The notes under the pieces: model-generated | Database searches by the model: none | Told to the model about the DNA's origin: nothing | The model's input: only the letters and a program-made list of their open reading frames with translations | Made by a program: the position numbers and the translations under genes | From: a virus | Length of the DNA stretch: 22,904 nt | IMG/VR virus record: IMGVR_UViG_3300034418_002430 | Coordinates: 1 to 22,904 of that record | Reading direction: 5' to 3' (one strand) | Part shown: piece after piece, positions 13,988-20,397 of the stretch | Layout: the number at the start of each line of letters is the position of its first letter | Numbering within the stretch: position 1 is the stretch's first letter

Positions 13988-15144
13988 GCTATGACGTAAT
14001 GGCCTGTGCGGTTGGCTAGTTTATTTAGGCACACGTAACGCGTTGCGTCTACGGCGTGGTTATACAAATCTACTGGTTGTCCCATCAACCTGCCGTCTTT
14101 ATCGGACTTCCATTTGTAGTTGCGAAACTCTTTGTTGACGTTGACACTATCGGCCTTGACGTACAACTTGCGGCGGCGCATAATATCAATGCCCGCCCGT
14201 ACTGAGTCTGCACCTTTCTTTGCGGGCTTGACATTGAACCCTTCGCGTCGTAACTCCTCAATGCTTTTTGGTTCGGCGCTGTCGGCAATTACTTCGTCAC
14301 TGCGCGTTATGCCTACGTCGCGCATATACTGGGCTAAGTCTTGGTTGGTCATACCTGTTTCATACATGACCTCTTCTATATAAATGTCGCCCTGCCTATC
14401 GCCTAGAATGTAAACTGCAACAAGTGCCGTCGGGTCAGTAGCGTACCCCCAATCCAAACCATAGGCCAATAGCTTTGCCTGTTCAGGTCTATCCTTGTAC
14501 GTGTGTGTTACAAAAACATTGTCACGGCTGACGCCCTTCTGACCCAACCCAAACACACGCCAGTAGTTTTCGTCTGTGTCTTTGAGGCGTTCAATTTCCG
14601 CAATGGTCTGTGCATTCAGAAACGGGTTGTCTTTGTATGTGCTAATAAAAAAGTTGGCGTCGTCCCTAGGTATCAATTCGTCGTATATGTACGAATACTC
14701 CATCGACGGGTTAAAGTCACAAATGAACTTCTCTGTTGTACGCATAAGCAACTGGTACGTTTCGTCCCGCGACAACTCGTTTATTTCGTTGACGTAACAA
14801 ATTTGTCTTTTGCGTCCTCGTATTCTGTCGGGTGTGTCTACGCTAATAAACTCCCACATATTGCCAAACAAGTAATACGTCTGCTCGGTTTTGTTGTGGT
14901 TCTTCTCAGTGTACCAACCCTGACTTGTTAGCACCTCCACAAAGTCACGCAGCACTGACCCGCGCAAACTAGGAAACGTCTTGCGTACTACGCTAATTGT
15001 CCAACCTGCATTCGGGTTGGCCGCGCACCACTCAGCCAATACCTGCACACAACTAAACGTCTTGCCACTACGACTGCCGCCTTGGTGTATAGATAGGCGT
15101 TTCTTGCAACTCTTTAAGTCGTAGTATGTCTTGGGCTGCGTCAC
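13984..15144 (-). CDS. terL: Terminase large subunit
   Basis: The 386-residue protein is the ATP-driven motor and nuclease that packages DNA into proheads. The Walker A motif is GGSRSGKT at residues 22-29 and the Walker B-like motif is ICYVNEIN at 115-122 (Asn-Glu in place of the common Asp/Glu-Glu). The nuclease domain shows Asp231 (YGLDWGYATDPTALV), Asp288 (EVIADSAEP) and a C-terminal Asp (HAVDATRYV). This set fits the Terminase_3/XtmB type. The length is slightly short but complete. The ATGA overlap with the small subunit gene supports the start at 15144. Confidence 0.95.
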   Translation of the reverse strand: MTQPKTYYDLKSCKKRLSIHQGGSRSGKTFSCVQVLAEWCAANPNAGWTISVVRKTFPSLRGSVLRDFVEVLTSQGWYTEKNHNKTEQTYYLFGNMWEFISVDTPDRIRGRKRQICYVNEINELSRDETYQLLMRTTEKFICDFNPSMEYSYIYDELIPRDDANFFISTYKDNPFLNAQTIAEIERLKDTDENYWRVFGLGQKGVSRDNVFVTHTYKDRPEQAKLLAYGLDWGYATDPTALVAVYILGDRQGDIYIEEVMYETGMTNQDLAQYMRDVGITRSDEVIADSAEPKSIEELRREGFNVKPAKKGADSVRAGIDIMRRRKLYVKADSVNVNKEFRNYKWKSDKDGRLMGQPVDLYNHAVDATRYVCLNKLANRTGHYVIA

Positions 15145-15461
15145 TCTTCCTTGCCCAAATTGCTTTCTTTTTGGTCTGTGCGTTCTAGCACTTCGTCAAA
15201 CCATGTCGGCGTTGTTGGCTCTACGTCCATGCTTACTTGCAATTCTTGTTGCTTGGGCATAAAGTATGGCATCAACCCGCCAAGTGCTTTTAGGTACTTC
15301 TCGCTTGACTCGGTACGCAACGCGTCTAGGGCGTCCTCGATATGCTTGACCTCGCCGTTCATAATAGACACGAACAACGCCCGCGCTTCGCTGCTCACTT
15401 TATCCTGCGCCCCCTTTGGTCTACCCTTTGGGTTGCCGCTTTGTCCTTTCTTGAATGGCAT
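15141..15461 (-). CDS. terS: Terminase small subunit (DUF5681-like)
   Basis: The 106-residue protein opens with FKKGQSGNPKGRPKGAQDK, the N-terminal signature of DUF5681-type phage proteins that usually lie just before the large terminase gene. A helical middle (SSEARALFVSIMNGEV, then YLKALGGLMPYFMP) and an acidic tail follow. It would recognise the phage DNA for packaging. The ATGA overlap with the large subunit at 15144 strengthens the call. No classic helix-turn-helix is obvious, which is usual for this type. Confidence 0.75.
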   Translation of the reverse strand: MPFKKGQSGNPKGRPKGAQDKVSSEARALFVSIMNGEVKHIEDALDALRTESSEKYLKALGGLMPYFMPKQQELQVSMDVEPTTPTWFDEVLERTDQKESNLGKEE

Positions 15462-15477
15462 TGTTTCTAGTTGTTGT

Positions 15478-15702
15478 TTACAATACGCTACCTAGCGTGT
15501 AACGTGCCACACTTGTCTTACCTCCCCACCTGTTAGGTACGTCTACCATAGTCATAGGTACGTCGTAACCTTCTCTTCGTAATGTGTGAATGGTTGCAGA
15601 TAGTCGTGTGTTGCCAAGGTCTTGAATGGCTTGCAGACTGGTTATGCTTTTGTGGTTCTGTAGGTACTCCAACAAACGCGTTTTGTGTGTTTCCTTTTTC
15701 AT
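15478..15702 (-). CDS. Small winged-helix DNA-binding protein (HTH_39-like)
   Basis: The 74-residue protein has the layout of HTH_39-type winged helices: KTRLLEYLQNHKSITSLQAIQDLGNTRLSATIHTLRREGYDV contains three helices and the start of the wing. It then reaches a basic wing and RYTLGSVL. It overlaps the upstream gene by ATGA and lies directly before the terminase small subunit. It may assist recognition of the packaging site or regulate late genes. The family call is good but the role is inferred only from position. Confidence 0.75.
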   Translation of the reverse strand: MKKETHKTRLLEYLQNHKSITSLQAIQDLGNTRLSATIHTLRREGYDVPMTMVDVPNRWGGKTSVARYTLGSVL

Positions 15703-16046
15703 TCTTCTAACTTGTTTTTATAGTGTTGTATGATTCTCTCTGTTTCGTTTTTGTAAAAGTCTTTGAAGTTTCCGCGTTCTTCCATCTTCCAAAACTTGAA
15801 CAAGACATTGCGCAACCTTTGACTCTGTGTCTTTGGTTCGTCGTATAGGTCTAGTTCAATTGCGTCTAGTTCTTCTAACTCTTCCTTGGGCATCGTTTCT
15901 TGTCCTCTAAAATACAAAATACCAAAGGTGTCTAGTTGGCTGTCAATTGTACTTACCTCGTTTGTTGACAATTCCTGTGTGACAAATCGCAGTGTGACCG
16001 ACCTGTCTTTACGGCGTTGGTAGCCGTCCAGTTGTGCCGCGTACAT
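15699..16046 (-). CDS. Conserved phage protein, unknown function
   Basis: I set the start at the ATG at 16046 because it forms a TAATG overlap with the previous stop. The open frame could extend to 16103, but only across the end of the previous gene. The 115-residue product begins MYAAQLDGYQRRKDRSVTLR, followed by a beta-rich N-terminal half (FVTQELSTNEVSTID, FGILYFRG). The C-terminal half is helical and charged (LRNVLFKFWKMEERGNFKDF). I associate this beginning with a small family found near terminase genes of Bacteroidota phages, without known function. Confidence 0.65.
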   Translation of the reverse strand: MYAAQLDGYQRRKDRSVTLRFVTQELSTNEVSTIDSQLDTFGILYFRGQETMPKEELEELDAIELDLYDEPKTQSQRLRNVLFKFWKMEERGNFKDFYKNETERIIQHYKNKLEE

Positions 16047-16504
16047 TATTCGCATGACGCCTCGTAAACTTGTTCTAGTTTCTTCAACGCTGTGACTAAG
16101 CACGTGCCGCAGTTAGTGAACTTCCTGCGTTGTCCGTACACCTGTTCCCACACATTGACCAATTGGATTTGTTCGGGTTTACGCAATCTTCCGCTTTTCC
16201 ATGCGGGTTGCAAAATAGTTTCCCATTTCTCTTTGCTTTCGTCATCCATCAGTTGCGCGTACGGAAACAATTTGTTTAACGCTTCCTGACGTTCCTTGCA
16301 TCCGCAGTCGTCACCCGCTACTGCCTTAACCACTTTATCAATACCTGTTGCCTCAGTCACTTTAGCAATGGTATCGCCTAGCCCCTTACTCGGTGCTTTT
16401 TTCTTCTTTGTTGTTCGTGGCTTGCGCTTCGTTGTGCTTTTGGATTTTGCGCTTGGCTCTTCTAATGGCTTTGTGGATTGTGTTTTTGTTGATTCCTGTT
16501 GCAT
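16046..16504 (-). CDS. Lys-rich protein with Cys pairs, unknown function
   Basis: The product has 152 residues. Residues 1-40 are Lys/Thr/Ser-rich (KRKPRTTKKKKAPSKG) and probably disordered. The segment GLGDTIAKVTEATGIDKVV leads into DDCGCKERQEALNKLFPY, and another Cys pair lies near the C-terminus (TNCGTCLV). The two CxC/CxxC pairs could bind a metal. The N-terminus overlaps the end of the sigma-like gene by 119 bases in another frame. The basic N-terminus may bind nucleic acid. The core segment is one I associate with Bacteroidota phages, but no function is known to me. Confidence 0.65.
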   Translation of the reverse strand: MQQESTKTQSTKPLEEPSAKSKSTTKRKPRTTKKKKAPSKGLGDTIAKVTEATGIDKVVKAVAGDDCGCKERQEALNKLFPYAQLMDDESKEKWETILQPAWKSGRLRKPEQIQLVNVWEQVYGQRRKFTNCGTCLVTALKKLEQVYEASCE

Positions 16505-16955
16505 CGCTTAGGGTTTGTAATGTGTGTTCGTGTAAATAATAGACTTTGAAAATTTCGCGCTCAAACCAAGGTATGTCGGCAAGCACTTTGTTAATGGCTG
16601 CCACCTTGTTCTTAATCGTCCTCGTCATTGTGTCCTCTGTTTCCTGACTATACACTAAGAATTGAACGTGGAAGTCTATTGTGTTGTCCTCTATTTCTTT
16701 GTGTTTCTTGTATTTGTAGTAGAACCTTGTCGTCTTGCTAAACGCGTTAATCTTTAGAACCCTCGCAATGTAGTACCATAGTTCGCCACGCTCACACATT
16801 TCTTCGTACTTGCCTGTCGTGTCCTCCAGTAACCAAATGCAAGTGTCATGAAAAAGGTCGTCGCCCAAAGATTCGCCTACATACATTCGGCACATATCCT
16901 GTAGCTGCTCGTACGCATCAACTAGAAATTGCTCAGTGCAGGCGGTACAACTCAC
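16386..16955 (-). CDS. Sigma-70-like region 2/4 protein
   Basis: The 189-residue protein looks like a small RNA polymerase sigma factor. A helical N-terminal part with acidic ALF-type spacing (LGDDLFHDTCIWLLED) resembles region 2. The C-terminal part, LADIPWFEREIFKVYYLHE followed by LQTLSDATGINKNTIHKAI and RRAKRKI, is a region-4 helix-turn-helix. A charged tail ends the protein. It could switch host RNA polymerase to late phage promoters. It lies between the replication module and the terminase genes, a fitting place for a late switch. The start overlaps the NinG gene by ATGA. Confidence 0.7.
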   Translation of the reverse strand: MSCTACTEQFLVDAYEQLQDMCRMYVGESLGDDLFHDTCIWLLEDTTGKYEEMCERGELWYYIARVLKINAFSKTTRFYYKYKKHKEIEDNTIDFHVQFLVYSQETEDTMTRTIKNKVAAINKVLADIPWFEREIFKVYYLHEHTLQTLSDATGINKNTIHKAIRRAKRKIQKHNEAQATNNKEEKSTE

Positions 16956-17350
16956 AACTCGTCCAATAGTTTTTTGTAGTGCTTGCGCATATCTACTATG
17001 TCCTGTAAACTATACTTCTTTGTTTCTTTGCTCATGTTGTATATGCGCTCGGCTGTGCCCTTGCCATACTTAGCGTCCAACGCTAGTCCATATTTATAGT
17101 TTTGGTTGCTATCGTACAAATTACATTTTGGGCACTGGGGCAAAACATTGACTAAACCTTCTTCGGGCACGTGCAGCCAACGCGTACTATAACATGACCG
17201 ACTCATAAAATGCCCCGCGTGCATAGACTTGACTTCGCGCTGAACGCCACACGTCACACAAGTACAAAGGCCGTACTTATCGGCGTGAAACTTTCGCACG
17301 TATTGACTGAATACGGCGTCTAGTTTTTTTACTTCGCGTGACTTACTCAC
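16952..17350 (-). CDS. ninG: NinG/Rap-like recombination nuclease
   Basis: The 132-residue protein matches the NinG (Rap) pattern. A basic N-terminus (KKLDAVFSQYVRKFHADKYG) leads to zinc-binding CTCVTCG (Cys29, 31, 34), the core SMHAGHFMSR (His44, His47), then NVLPQCPKCN (Cys73, Cys76) and a helical tail. In lambda this family promotes recombination and cleaves branched DNA. Length is shorter than lambda NinG (about 200) but typical for the compact forms in other phages. The gene is 14 bases downstream of its predecessor in the replication module. Confidence 0.85.
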   Translation of the reverse strand: MSKSREVKKLDAVFSQYVRKFHADKYGLCTCVTCGVQREVKSMHAGHFMSRSCYSTRWLHVPEEGLVNVLPQCPKCNLYDSNQNYKYGLALDAKYGKGTAERIYNMSKETKKYSLQDIVDMRKHYKKLLDEL

Positions 17351-17364
17351 AATCTACAATATAA

Positions 17365-17892
17365 TTACTCCGTGCCTAGGTGTTTCTTGACGCGCTGACC
17401 CAACCCACTATTCTTTGGCTTATCGGGTGTCGTGACCTTCAGTTGGTCAACCGCTTCGCGTACTGGTTGTGACTCGCCTAGGTCATGCTTTAACCTATCG
17501 ACGTGTTCATACTTCCTGTTTTGCATTTGCCGTTCAAGAATTGGTGCGCGTACTTCCCCCTCATACCTGCGCAACGCGTCAAGTATTTCGGCGGTCTTCA
17601 ATCGTTCGTATAGCTTACCCATCTTGCCTTGAATAATCATGTCAAAACAAGTTCGTACCTCTTCCAATTTCAATGCAGGGAAATCTTCTACAATGGCTCG
17701 ACAAGTCATAGTCAACTCTTCGTCTGTTGATAGGGTCTTGTTTGCGTCAACCATTTTGCACAATCTACCTACCTCTGTTACCAACCACAACCGCACGCCC
17801 TTCTCATGCACTTCGTCTACCTTCATAGCCGACTTTATGTTTGTGCCCTTTGTCCAAGCGTCCGTAGGTGTGACCCCTGCAATCTCACCCAT
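17365..17892 (-). CDS. Replication-module protein of unknown function
   Basis: I chose the ATG at 17892 (MGEIAGVTPTDAW, 175 residues), which overlaps the initiator gene by 8 bases. The open frame reaches an earlier ATG at 17973, but that would lie well inside the initiator gene. The protein is helical: VRLWLVTEVGRLCKMVDANK, LTMTCRAIVEDFPALKLEEV and KLYERLKTAEILDALRRYEG. The last part resembles the conserved middle of proteins that follow replication initiators in Bacteroidota phages. A helicase-loading or initiator-partner role is possible, but no ATPase motif is present. Confidence 0.65.
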   Translation of the reverse strand: MGEIAGVTPTDAWTKGTNIKSAMKVDEVHEKGVRLWLVTEVGRLCKMVDANKTLSTDEELTMTCRAIVEDFPALKLEEVRTCFDMIIQGKMGKLYERLKTAEILDALRRYEGEVRAPILERQMQNRKYEHVDRLKHDLGESQPVREAVDQLKVTTPDKPKNSGLGQRVKKHLGTE

Positions 17893-18526
17893 TAACAACG
17901 AAGTCGATTGCTCCGTCAGTTGTGAAGTTGCCCGCGTCAAACCCGCGTGACTTTTGTTTCCATTGTTCTGCATTGCGTTTCCAGTTTCTAGCGGCGGCCT
18001 GCCAGTCCTTTATAGATTTGCCGCGCCCTTGTTTCCATCCATTGCTTTCGTAGTAGTCAACAAATTTATCTGCTTCGTGTGTGTCCAATCCCAATTCATT
18101 AAAGTAGATATACACTTCTTGACGTGAATTTGGCTTTGCCCTACTAACTTGTTTTCTAGGTTGTTCTCTACTTTGTATTCTATGTAGACATTTTGGCGAC
18201 CCTGCCTCGCCATTTTGTCTACCCTGCATAGACAAATTGTCTAGTCTGCTTAGACACTTACGCACCCTGCCGTCTGTCTTTACTTCTATTAAGTCGCGTT
18301 CTTTCAATTCCGTTATAGCCCGCGATACGCTGCGTTGGCTTACGCCGTACTCCCGTGCTATCGTTTCATTGCTCTTAAAGAAGTACGAATGGTTGCCTGT
18401 AAACGAATGTATATCTGCCCACAACAATTTAGCTATTGCACTCATGTGTGTATTCAGTATTTCCACTGGTAACCACAACCCCTTAAATTGTCGGGTTACC
18501 TCGGCAGGTACTTTGTCGTGTTGCAT
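17885..18526 (-). CDS. Replication initiator with winged helix (HTH_36 type)
   Basis: The 213-residue protein has a winged-helix N-terminal domain (GLWLPVEILNTHMSAIAKL, then SNETIAREYGVSQRSVSRAI, then TELKERDLIEV). A low-complexity linker (about residues 88-133) follows, then a C-terminal segment (YFNELGLDTHEADKFVDYY, GRGKSIKDWQAAARNWKR) common in phage replisome organisers. It would bind the origin and recruit the host helicase. The linker-coding part carries four 22-bp DNA repeats, as in lambda O, where the origin lies inside the initiator gene. It sits among SSB-like and NinG genes. The start overlaps the preceding gene by 31 bases, so it may be slightly shorter. Confidence 0.8.
   Translation of the reverse strand: MQHDKVPAEVTRQFKGLWLPVEILNTHMSAIAKLLWADIHSFTGNHSYFFKSNETIAREYGVSQRSVSRAITELKERDLIEVKTDGRVRKCLSRLDNLSMQGRQNGEAGSPKCLHRIQSREQPRKQVSRAKPNSRQEVYIYFNELGLDTHEADKFVDYYESNGWKQGRGKSIKDWQAAARNWKRNAEQWKQKSRGFDAGNFTTDGAIDFVVNG
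18184..18270 (-). repeat. Four-unit 22-bp iteron array, candidate replication origin
   Basis: On the minus strand, units begin at 18270, 18249, 18227 and 18205 (spacing 21, 22, 22). Each opens with GCAGGGT (GCAGACT in the second), and most carry (A/C)CAAAATG near the middle and TGTCTA at the end. The second unit also contains a perfect 7-bp inverted repeat TAGACAA-A-TTGTCTA at 18243-18229. A 22-bp period is not a multiple of three, so the repeat is kept as DNA rather than as protein. Two helical turns per unit fits cooperative binding by the initiator encoded here. Confidence 0.75.
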
Positions 18527-18663
18527 CTTTTGTTTAGTTCTTCTCCTAATGCCCTGATAAGGTGACTATACTTAGAAGTCAGGTTTACGTCTTTCTTATT
18601 CTCTTGGTAGGCAAACCTAATCAATAGGTGTTTACGCCACTGCTTCAGTTCTTCAACCCCCAT
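18496..18663 (-). CDS. Small helical protein, unknown function
   Basis: I chose the ATG at 18663 (MGVEELKQWRKHLL), overlapping the preceding stop by 11 bases; the frame could also be read from 18690. The 55-residue product is basic and helical (YSHLIRALGEELNKR). It lies between an HTH protein and the replication initiator, whose start it overlaps by 31 bases. No family is recognised. The tight coupling supports it as a real gene. Confidence 0.6.
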   Translation of the reverse strand: MGVEELKQWRKHLLIRFAYQENKKDVNLTSKYSHLIRALGEELNKRCNTTKYLPR

Positions 18664-18886
18664 TGTTGATATGTCTAAGGTCGCTTTCACGCTGTTGTAT
18701 AATTTCTAAAATAGTGTTTGCATCTAATCCCGTTTGAACTACCATGTCTTCCAAGTGGTACAGAAAGCGTCGCGGGTCTTGTTGATACCAACGTGCCGCC
18801 GTCCTCACTCCTAATCCAAGTTGACGCTCCATGTTTGCCTGTGACCCATAGTATTTTTTGATAAATGCGTTAAATGTCAAGTTCAT
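18653..18886 (-). CDS. Small HTH protein (Cro/YdaS-like)
   Basis: The 77-residue protein contains FIKKYYGSQANMERQLGLGV followed by RTAARWYQQDPRRF, which fits a helix-turn-helix of the Cro/YdaS kind. A C-terminal helix follows (GLDANTILEIIQQRESDL). It may repress or tune the early operon, possibly at the operator-like repeats near 20309-20358, but this is inference. It overlaps the preceding gene by 17 bases. Confidence 0.6.
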   Translation of the reverse strand: MNLTFNAFIKKYYGSQANMERQLGLGVRTAARWYQQDPRRFLYHLEDMVVQTGLDANTILEIIQQRESDLRHINNGG

Positions 18887-19067
18887 CTTTAATCATATTC
18901 AATGTGCCTATAAGGTGCATCGCGCCTTCAGCAACTTTGTTGCAATAACTTTCCCAATCTTGGTGGTTGGCTGCTCCCTGTAATGAAGTCACGGCCAACT
19001 GCATAGCCCAACGTACGTCGTCTTCGTTTACGCTATCTGCTAAATACTCTCCGTTAATTAGTACCAT
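18870..19067 (-). CDS. Small helical protein, unknown function
   Basis: The 65-residue protein begins MVLINGEYLADSVNEDDVRW and is otherwise helical (MQLAVTSLQGAANHQDWESY, AEGAMHLIGTLNMI). The TAATG overlap with the SSB-like gene (19069-19065) fixes the start. No family, membrane segment or motif is recognised. Position suggests a replication accessory role. Confidence 0.65.
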   Translation of the reverse strand: MVLINGEYLADSVNEDDVRWAMQLAVTSLQGAANHQDWESYCNKVAEGAMHLIGTLNMIKDELDI

Positions 19068-19594
19068 TAGAACGGCAAGTCTTTATCGCCGTGTGCAGGT
19101 GCATCTACGGGCGGTATGTTTTCTGTTGACACGGCTTGCGCACGTTGCGAAGTCTGTTCTTTGTAGATACCTCCCCATGTATCGAAGTTGTCGTGCATTG
19201 ACTTCAGGTGTTTAGCTACTCCCCAAATGTCATACAACGTTACTTTGTCGGGCGCTGTCGTACCATGAAACAGATATTGCTGCGCTTCACGTATAGCCCA
19301 CTGGGTGACAATGCTTTCTTGCCTTTCTACATTGTGGCCTTGCGCCTGTCGTGGTTGCTGTTGTTTTTGTGTGGCGTAACCTGCCTTGTCTAGGGACAAC
19401 CGCACCCCGTATTTTGTGTGTTTATGACTCTTAACTACTACCTCTTCGCCGACCGCCCAACGGGTCATAGTCTGTGCTGACACCTCACCTACCAATCCAT
19501 TTTCTAGAATGCAATCAAATCGGTGGTAGGTTGTGCCGTCTTTGCCTTGGTCTGTACCTGTGTGTGTCAGGTGTTCAATCTTTGTCGTTTCCAT
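19067..19594 (-). CDS. SSB-like ssDNA-binding protein with bacterial-type C-terminal tip
   Basis: The 175-residue protein has an N-terminal beta-rich part (YHRFDCILENGLVGEVSAQT, then VGEEVVVKSHKHTKYGVRLS) that could form an OB-fold. A Gln/Pro/Ala-rich linker, a helical middle (LYDIWGVAKHLKSMHDNF) and a disordered tail ending in DKDLPF follow. That ending closely resembles the DDDIPF tip of bacterial SSB, the docking site for host replication and repair enzymes. It would coat ssDNA and recruit host factors. The position before the initiator supports this. The OB-fold is inferred, as direct similarity to SSB is not obvious. Confidence 0.6.
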   Translation of the reverse strand: METTKIEHLTHTGTDQGKDGTTYHRFDCILENGLVGEVSAQTMTRWAVGEEVVVKSHKHTKYGVRLSLDKAGYATQKQQQPRQAQGHNVERQESIVTQWAIREAQQYLFHGTTAPDKVTLYDIWGVAKHLKSMHDNFDTWGGIYKEQTSQRAQAVSTENIPPVDAPAHGDKDLPF

Positions 19595-19598
19595 CGTT

Positions 19599-19841
19599 TC
19601 AGTTTAGGTTAATTTCTTCTAGGTAATCAGTGTATAGTTTCCCTTTTGTTACTATCAATCCTTTGTGTCCAGTATTAACACGTGGGTCTTTGCTGTCGTA
19701 CTCCCATAGTTCGTCAAGTGTCCACAACTTGCGTTTGCATCGTAGGTCTATGTATTCATCAACTTCGTTGCGCAACCCCGTCACCCACTCTACAAACTTG
19801 TTTCCGTCTTGCGTCAGGTATTGTATTTGGTACGCTTTCAT
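19599..19841 (-). CDS. Small protein of unknown function
   Basis: The start at 19841 (MKAYQIQYLTQDGNKF) gives an ATGA overlap with the preceding stop and 80 residues; the frame could extend to 19880 only inside the previous gene. It has beta strands at the N-terminus, a helix (LRNEVDEYIDLRCKRKLWTL) and a short C-terminal part. The gene lies 4 bases before the SSB-like gene. No family is recognised. Confidence 0.65.
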   Translation of the reverse strand: MKAYQIQYLTQDGNKFVEWVTGLRNEVDEYIDLRCKRKLWTLDELWEYDSKDPRVNTGHKGLIVTKGKLYTDYLEEINLN

Positions 19842-20026
19842 CCGTAGTTCTGTTGAATTGATTTTTGGAACTCTGACCATAGCGCGTCAAACTTGCGCTT
19901 ATACTCTTCCATGTCGCGCACAATTTCTTGCGACGTAATGTGTGCCGTCCATGCGTTGTAGTCCTCCGCAGGCGTATCGGGGTACGCCGTGCTGCGCACC
20001 CCGTTTGGCTTCAGTTTACTTTTCAT
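19838..20026 (-). CDS. Small protein of unknown function
   Basis: The 62-residue protein is basic at the N-terminus (MKSKLKPNGVRS) and then helical (ITSQEIVRDMEEYKRKFDAL). It overlaps the preceding gene by 11 bases and the next by ATGA, which supports coding. No domain or family is recognised. Confidence 0.65.
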   Translation of the reverse strand: MKSKLKPNGVRSTAYPDTPAEDYNAWTAHITSQEIVRDMEEYKRKFDALWSEFQKSIQQNYG

Positions 20027-20282
20027 TCGTGGAAGGGTTCGTGTTCATTTCCATCTTAGTGCATAGTACCACTGCGCCTACAATGTGTTGACCCAACATA
20101 GCCGACGCGAATACGTTTGGCTTCAACCCCAATAACAACCCCTCTTCGTTGACGTAACAATCGCCGTATGGAGAAGAAACCAATTGAATGTAACCGCCTA
20201 CGGCTTCCTGCAATGTTTCCAACTTGTCGTTTGGCAGCAACGTAATGTCGGCGTTTTCGCTAATTCTGTACGTGTAACTCAT
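20016..20282 (-). CDS. DUF3846-like protein, first gene of the early operon
   Basis: The 88-residue protein contains GGYIQLVSSPYGDCYVNEEG followed by LLLGLKPNVFASAMLGQHIV and GAVVL. This resembles DUF3846, a small domain found in phages and mobile elements with unknown biochemical role. The first gene after the promoter is often made early, so it may act in host takeover. The ATG at 20282 follows an A-rich leader (AACAAACAAAACACT). Confidence 0.7.
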   Translation of the reverse strand: MSYTYRISENADITLLPNDKLETLQEAVGGYIQLVSSPYGDCYVNEEGLLLGLKPNVFASAMLGQHIVGAVVLCTKMEMNTNPSTNEK

Positions 20283-20306
20283 AGTGTTTTGTTTGTTTAA
20301 CTGACG

Positions 20307-20337
20307 CTAATGTACGGCAATGTACGCAATATCCAAA
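20307..20337 (-). promoter_or_regulatory. Bacteroidota-type promoter for the early/replication operon
   Basis: On the minus strand TTTG (20337-20334) is followed after 19 bases by TACATTAG (20314-20307), against the Bacteroidota consensus TTTG and TAnnTTTG. One position differs. The expected transcript start is near 20300, about 20 bases before the ATG at 20282. It lies just downstream of the terminator, as expected for a new transcription unit. Confidence 0.65.
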
Positions 20338-20358
20338 CGTTGCTTATCAACAATTGTT
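20309..20358. promoter_or_regulatory. Candidate operator: phased direct repeats and a palindrome
   Basis: Two copies of AATGTACG (20309-20316 and 20319-20326, plus strand) are 10 bp apart, one helical turn, and overlap the -7 box and spacer. A 10-bp perfect palindrome AACAATTGTT lies at 20349-20358, upstream of the -33 box. A third AATGTAC is at 20455-20461. These could bind a phage repressor or activator, but short repeats in AT-rich DNA may arise by chance. Confidence 0.4.
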
Positions 20359-20360
20359 CG

Positions 20361-20397
20361 TGCAAAACAGAAAAGGCCGCCCACGTTTGGACGGCCT
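20361..20397 (-). terminator. Intrinsic terminator of the lysis/phosphoesterase unit
   Basis: On the minus strand AGGCCG and CGGCCT pair (20397-20392 with 20379-20374), extended by two G-C pairs past a bulge. The hairpin is followed at once by TTTTCTGTTTT. It lies about 90 bases after the phosphoesterase stop. The stretch 20398-20484 between them shows no further ORF. No comparable T-run follows on the plus strand. Confidence 0.85.

Noticed and set aside
14891-14900. Other matches to the linker core (also near 20707 and 21768)
   Set aside because: They lie within coding sequence, in the terminase, phosphoesterase and amidase genes, not between a stop and a start codon.
14503-14931. Plus-strand open frame of 142 codons
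   Set aside because: It is antisense to the large terminase gene, whose motifs are intact; the translation is Val/Cys/Phe-rich shadow sequence.
16395-16420. A-rich run in the sigma-like/Lys-rich gene overlap as a frameshift site
   Set aside because: The second gene is in the +1 frame relative to the first, not -1, and it has its own ATG at 16504, so classical -1 slippage cannot join them.
17893-17973. Longer start of the gene following the initiator
   Set aside because: The added residues lie inside the initiator gene in another frame and look low-complexity; the ATG at 17892 gives an 8-base overlap like others here. This remains uncertain.
18184-18270. CRISPR-like array
   Set aside because: The units directly abut without spacers and are imperfect, and they lie inside a coding gene, so iterons fit and CRISPR does not.
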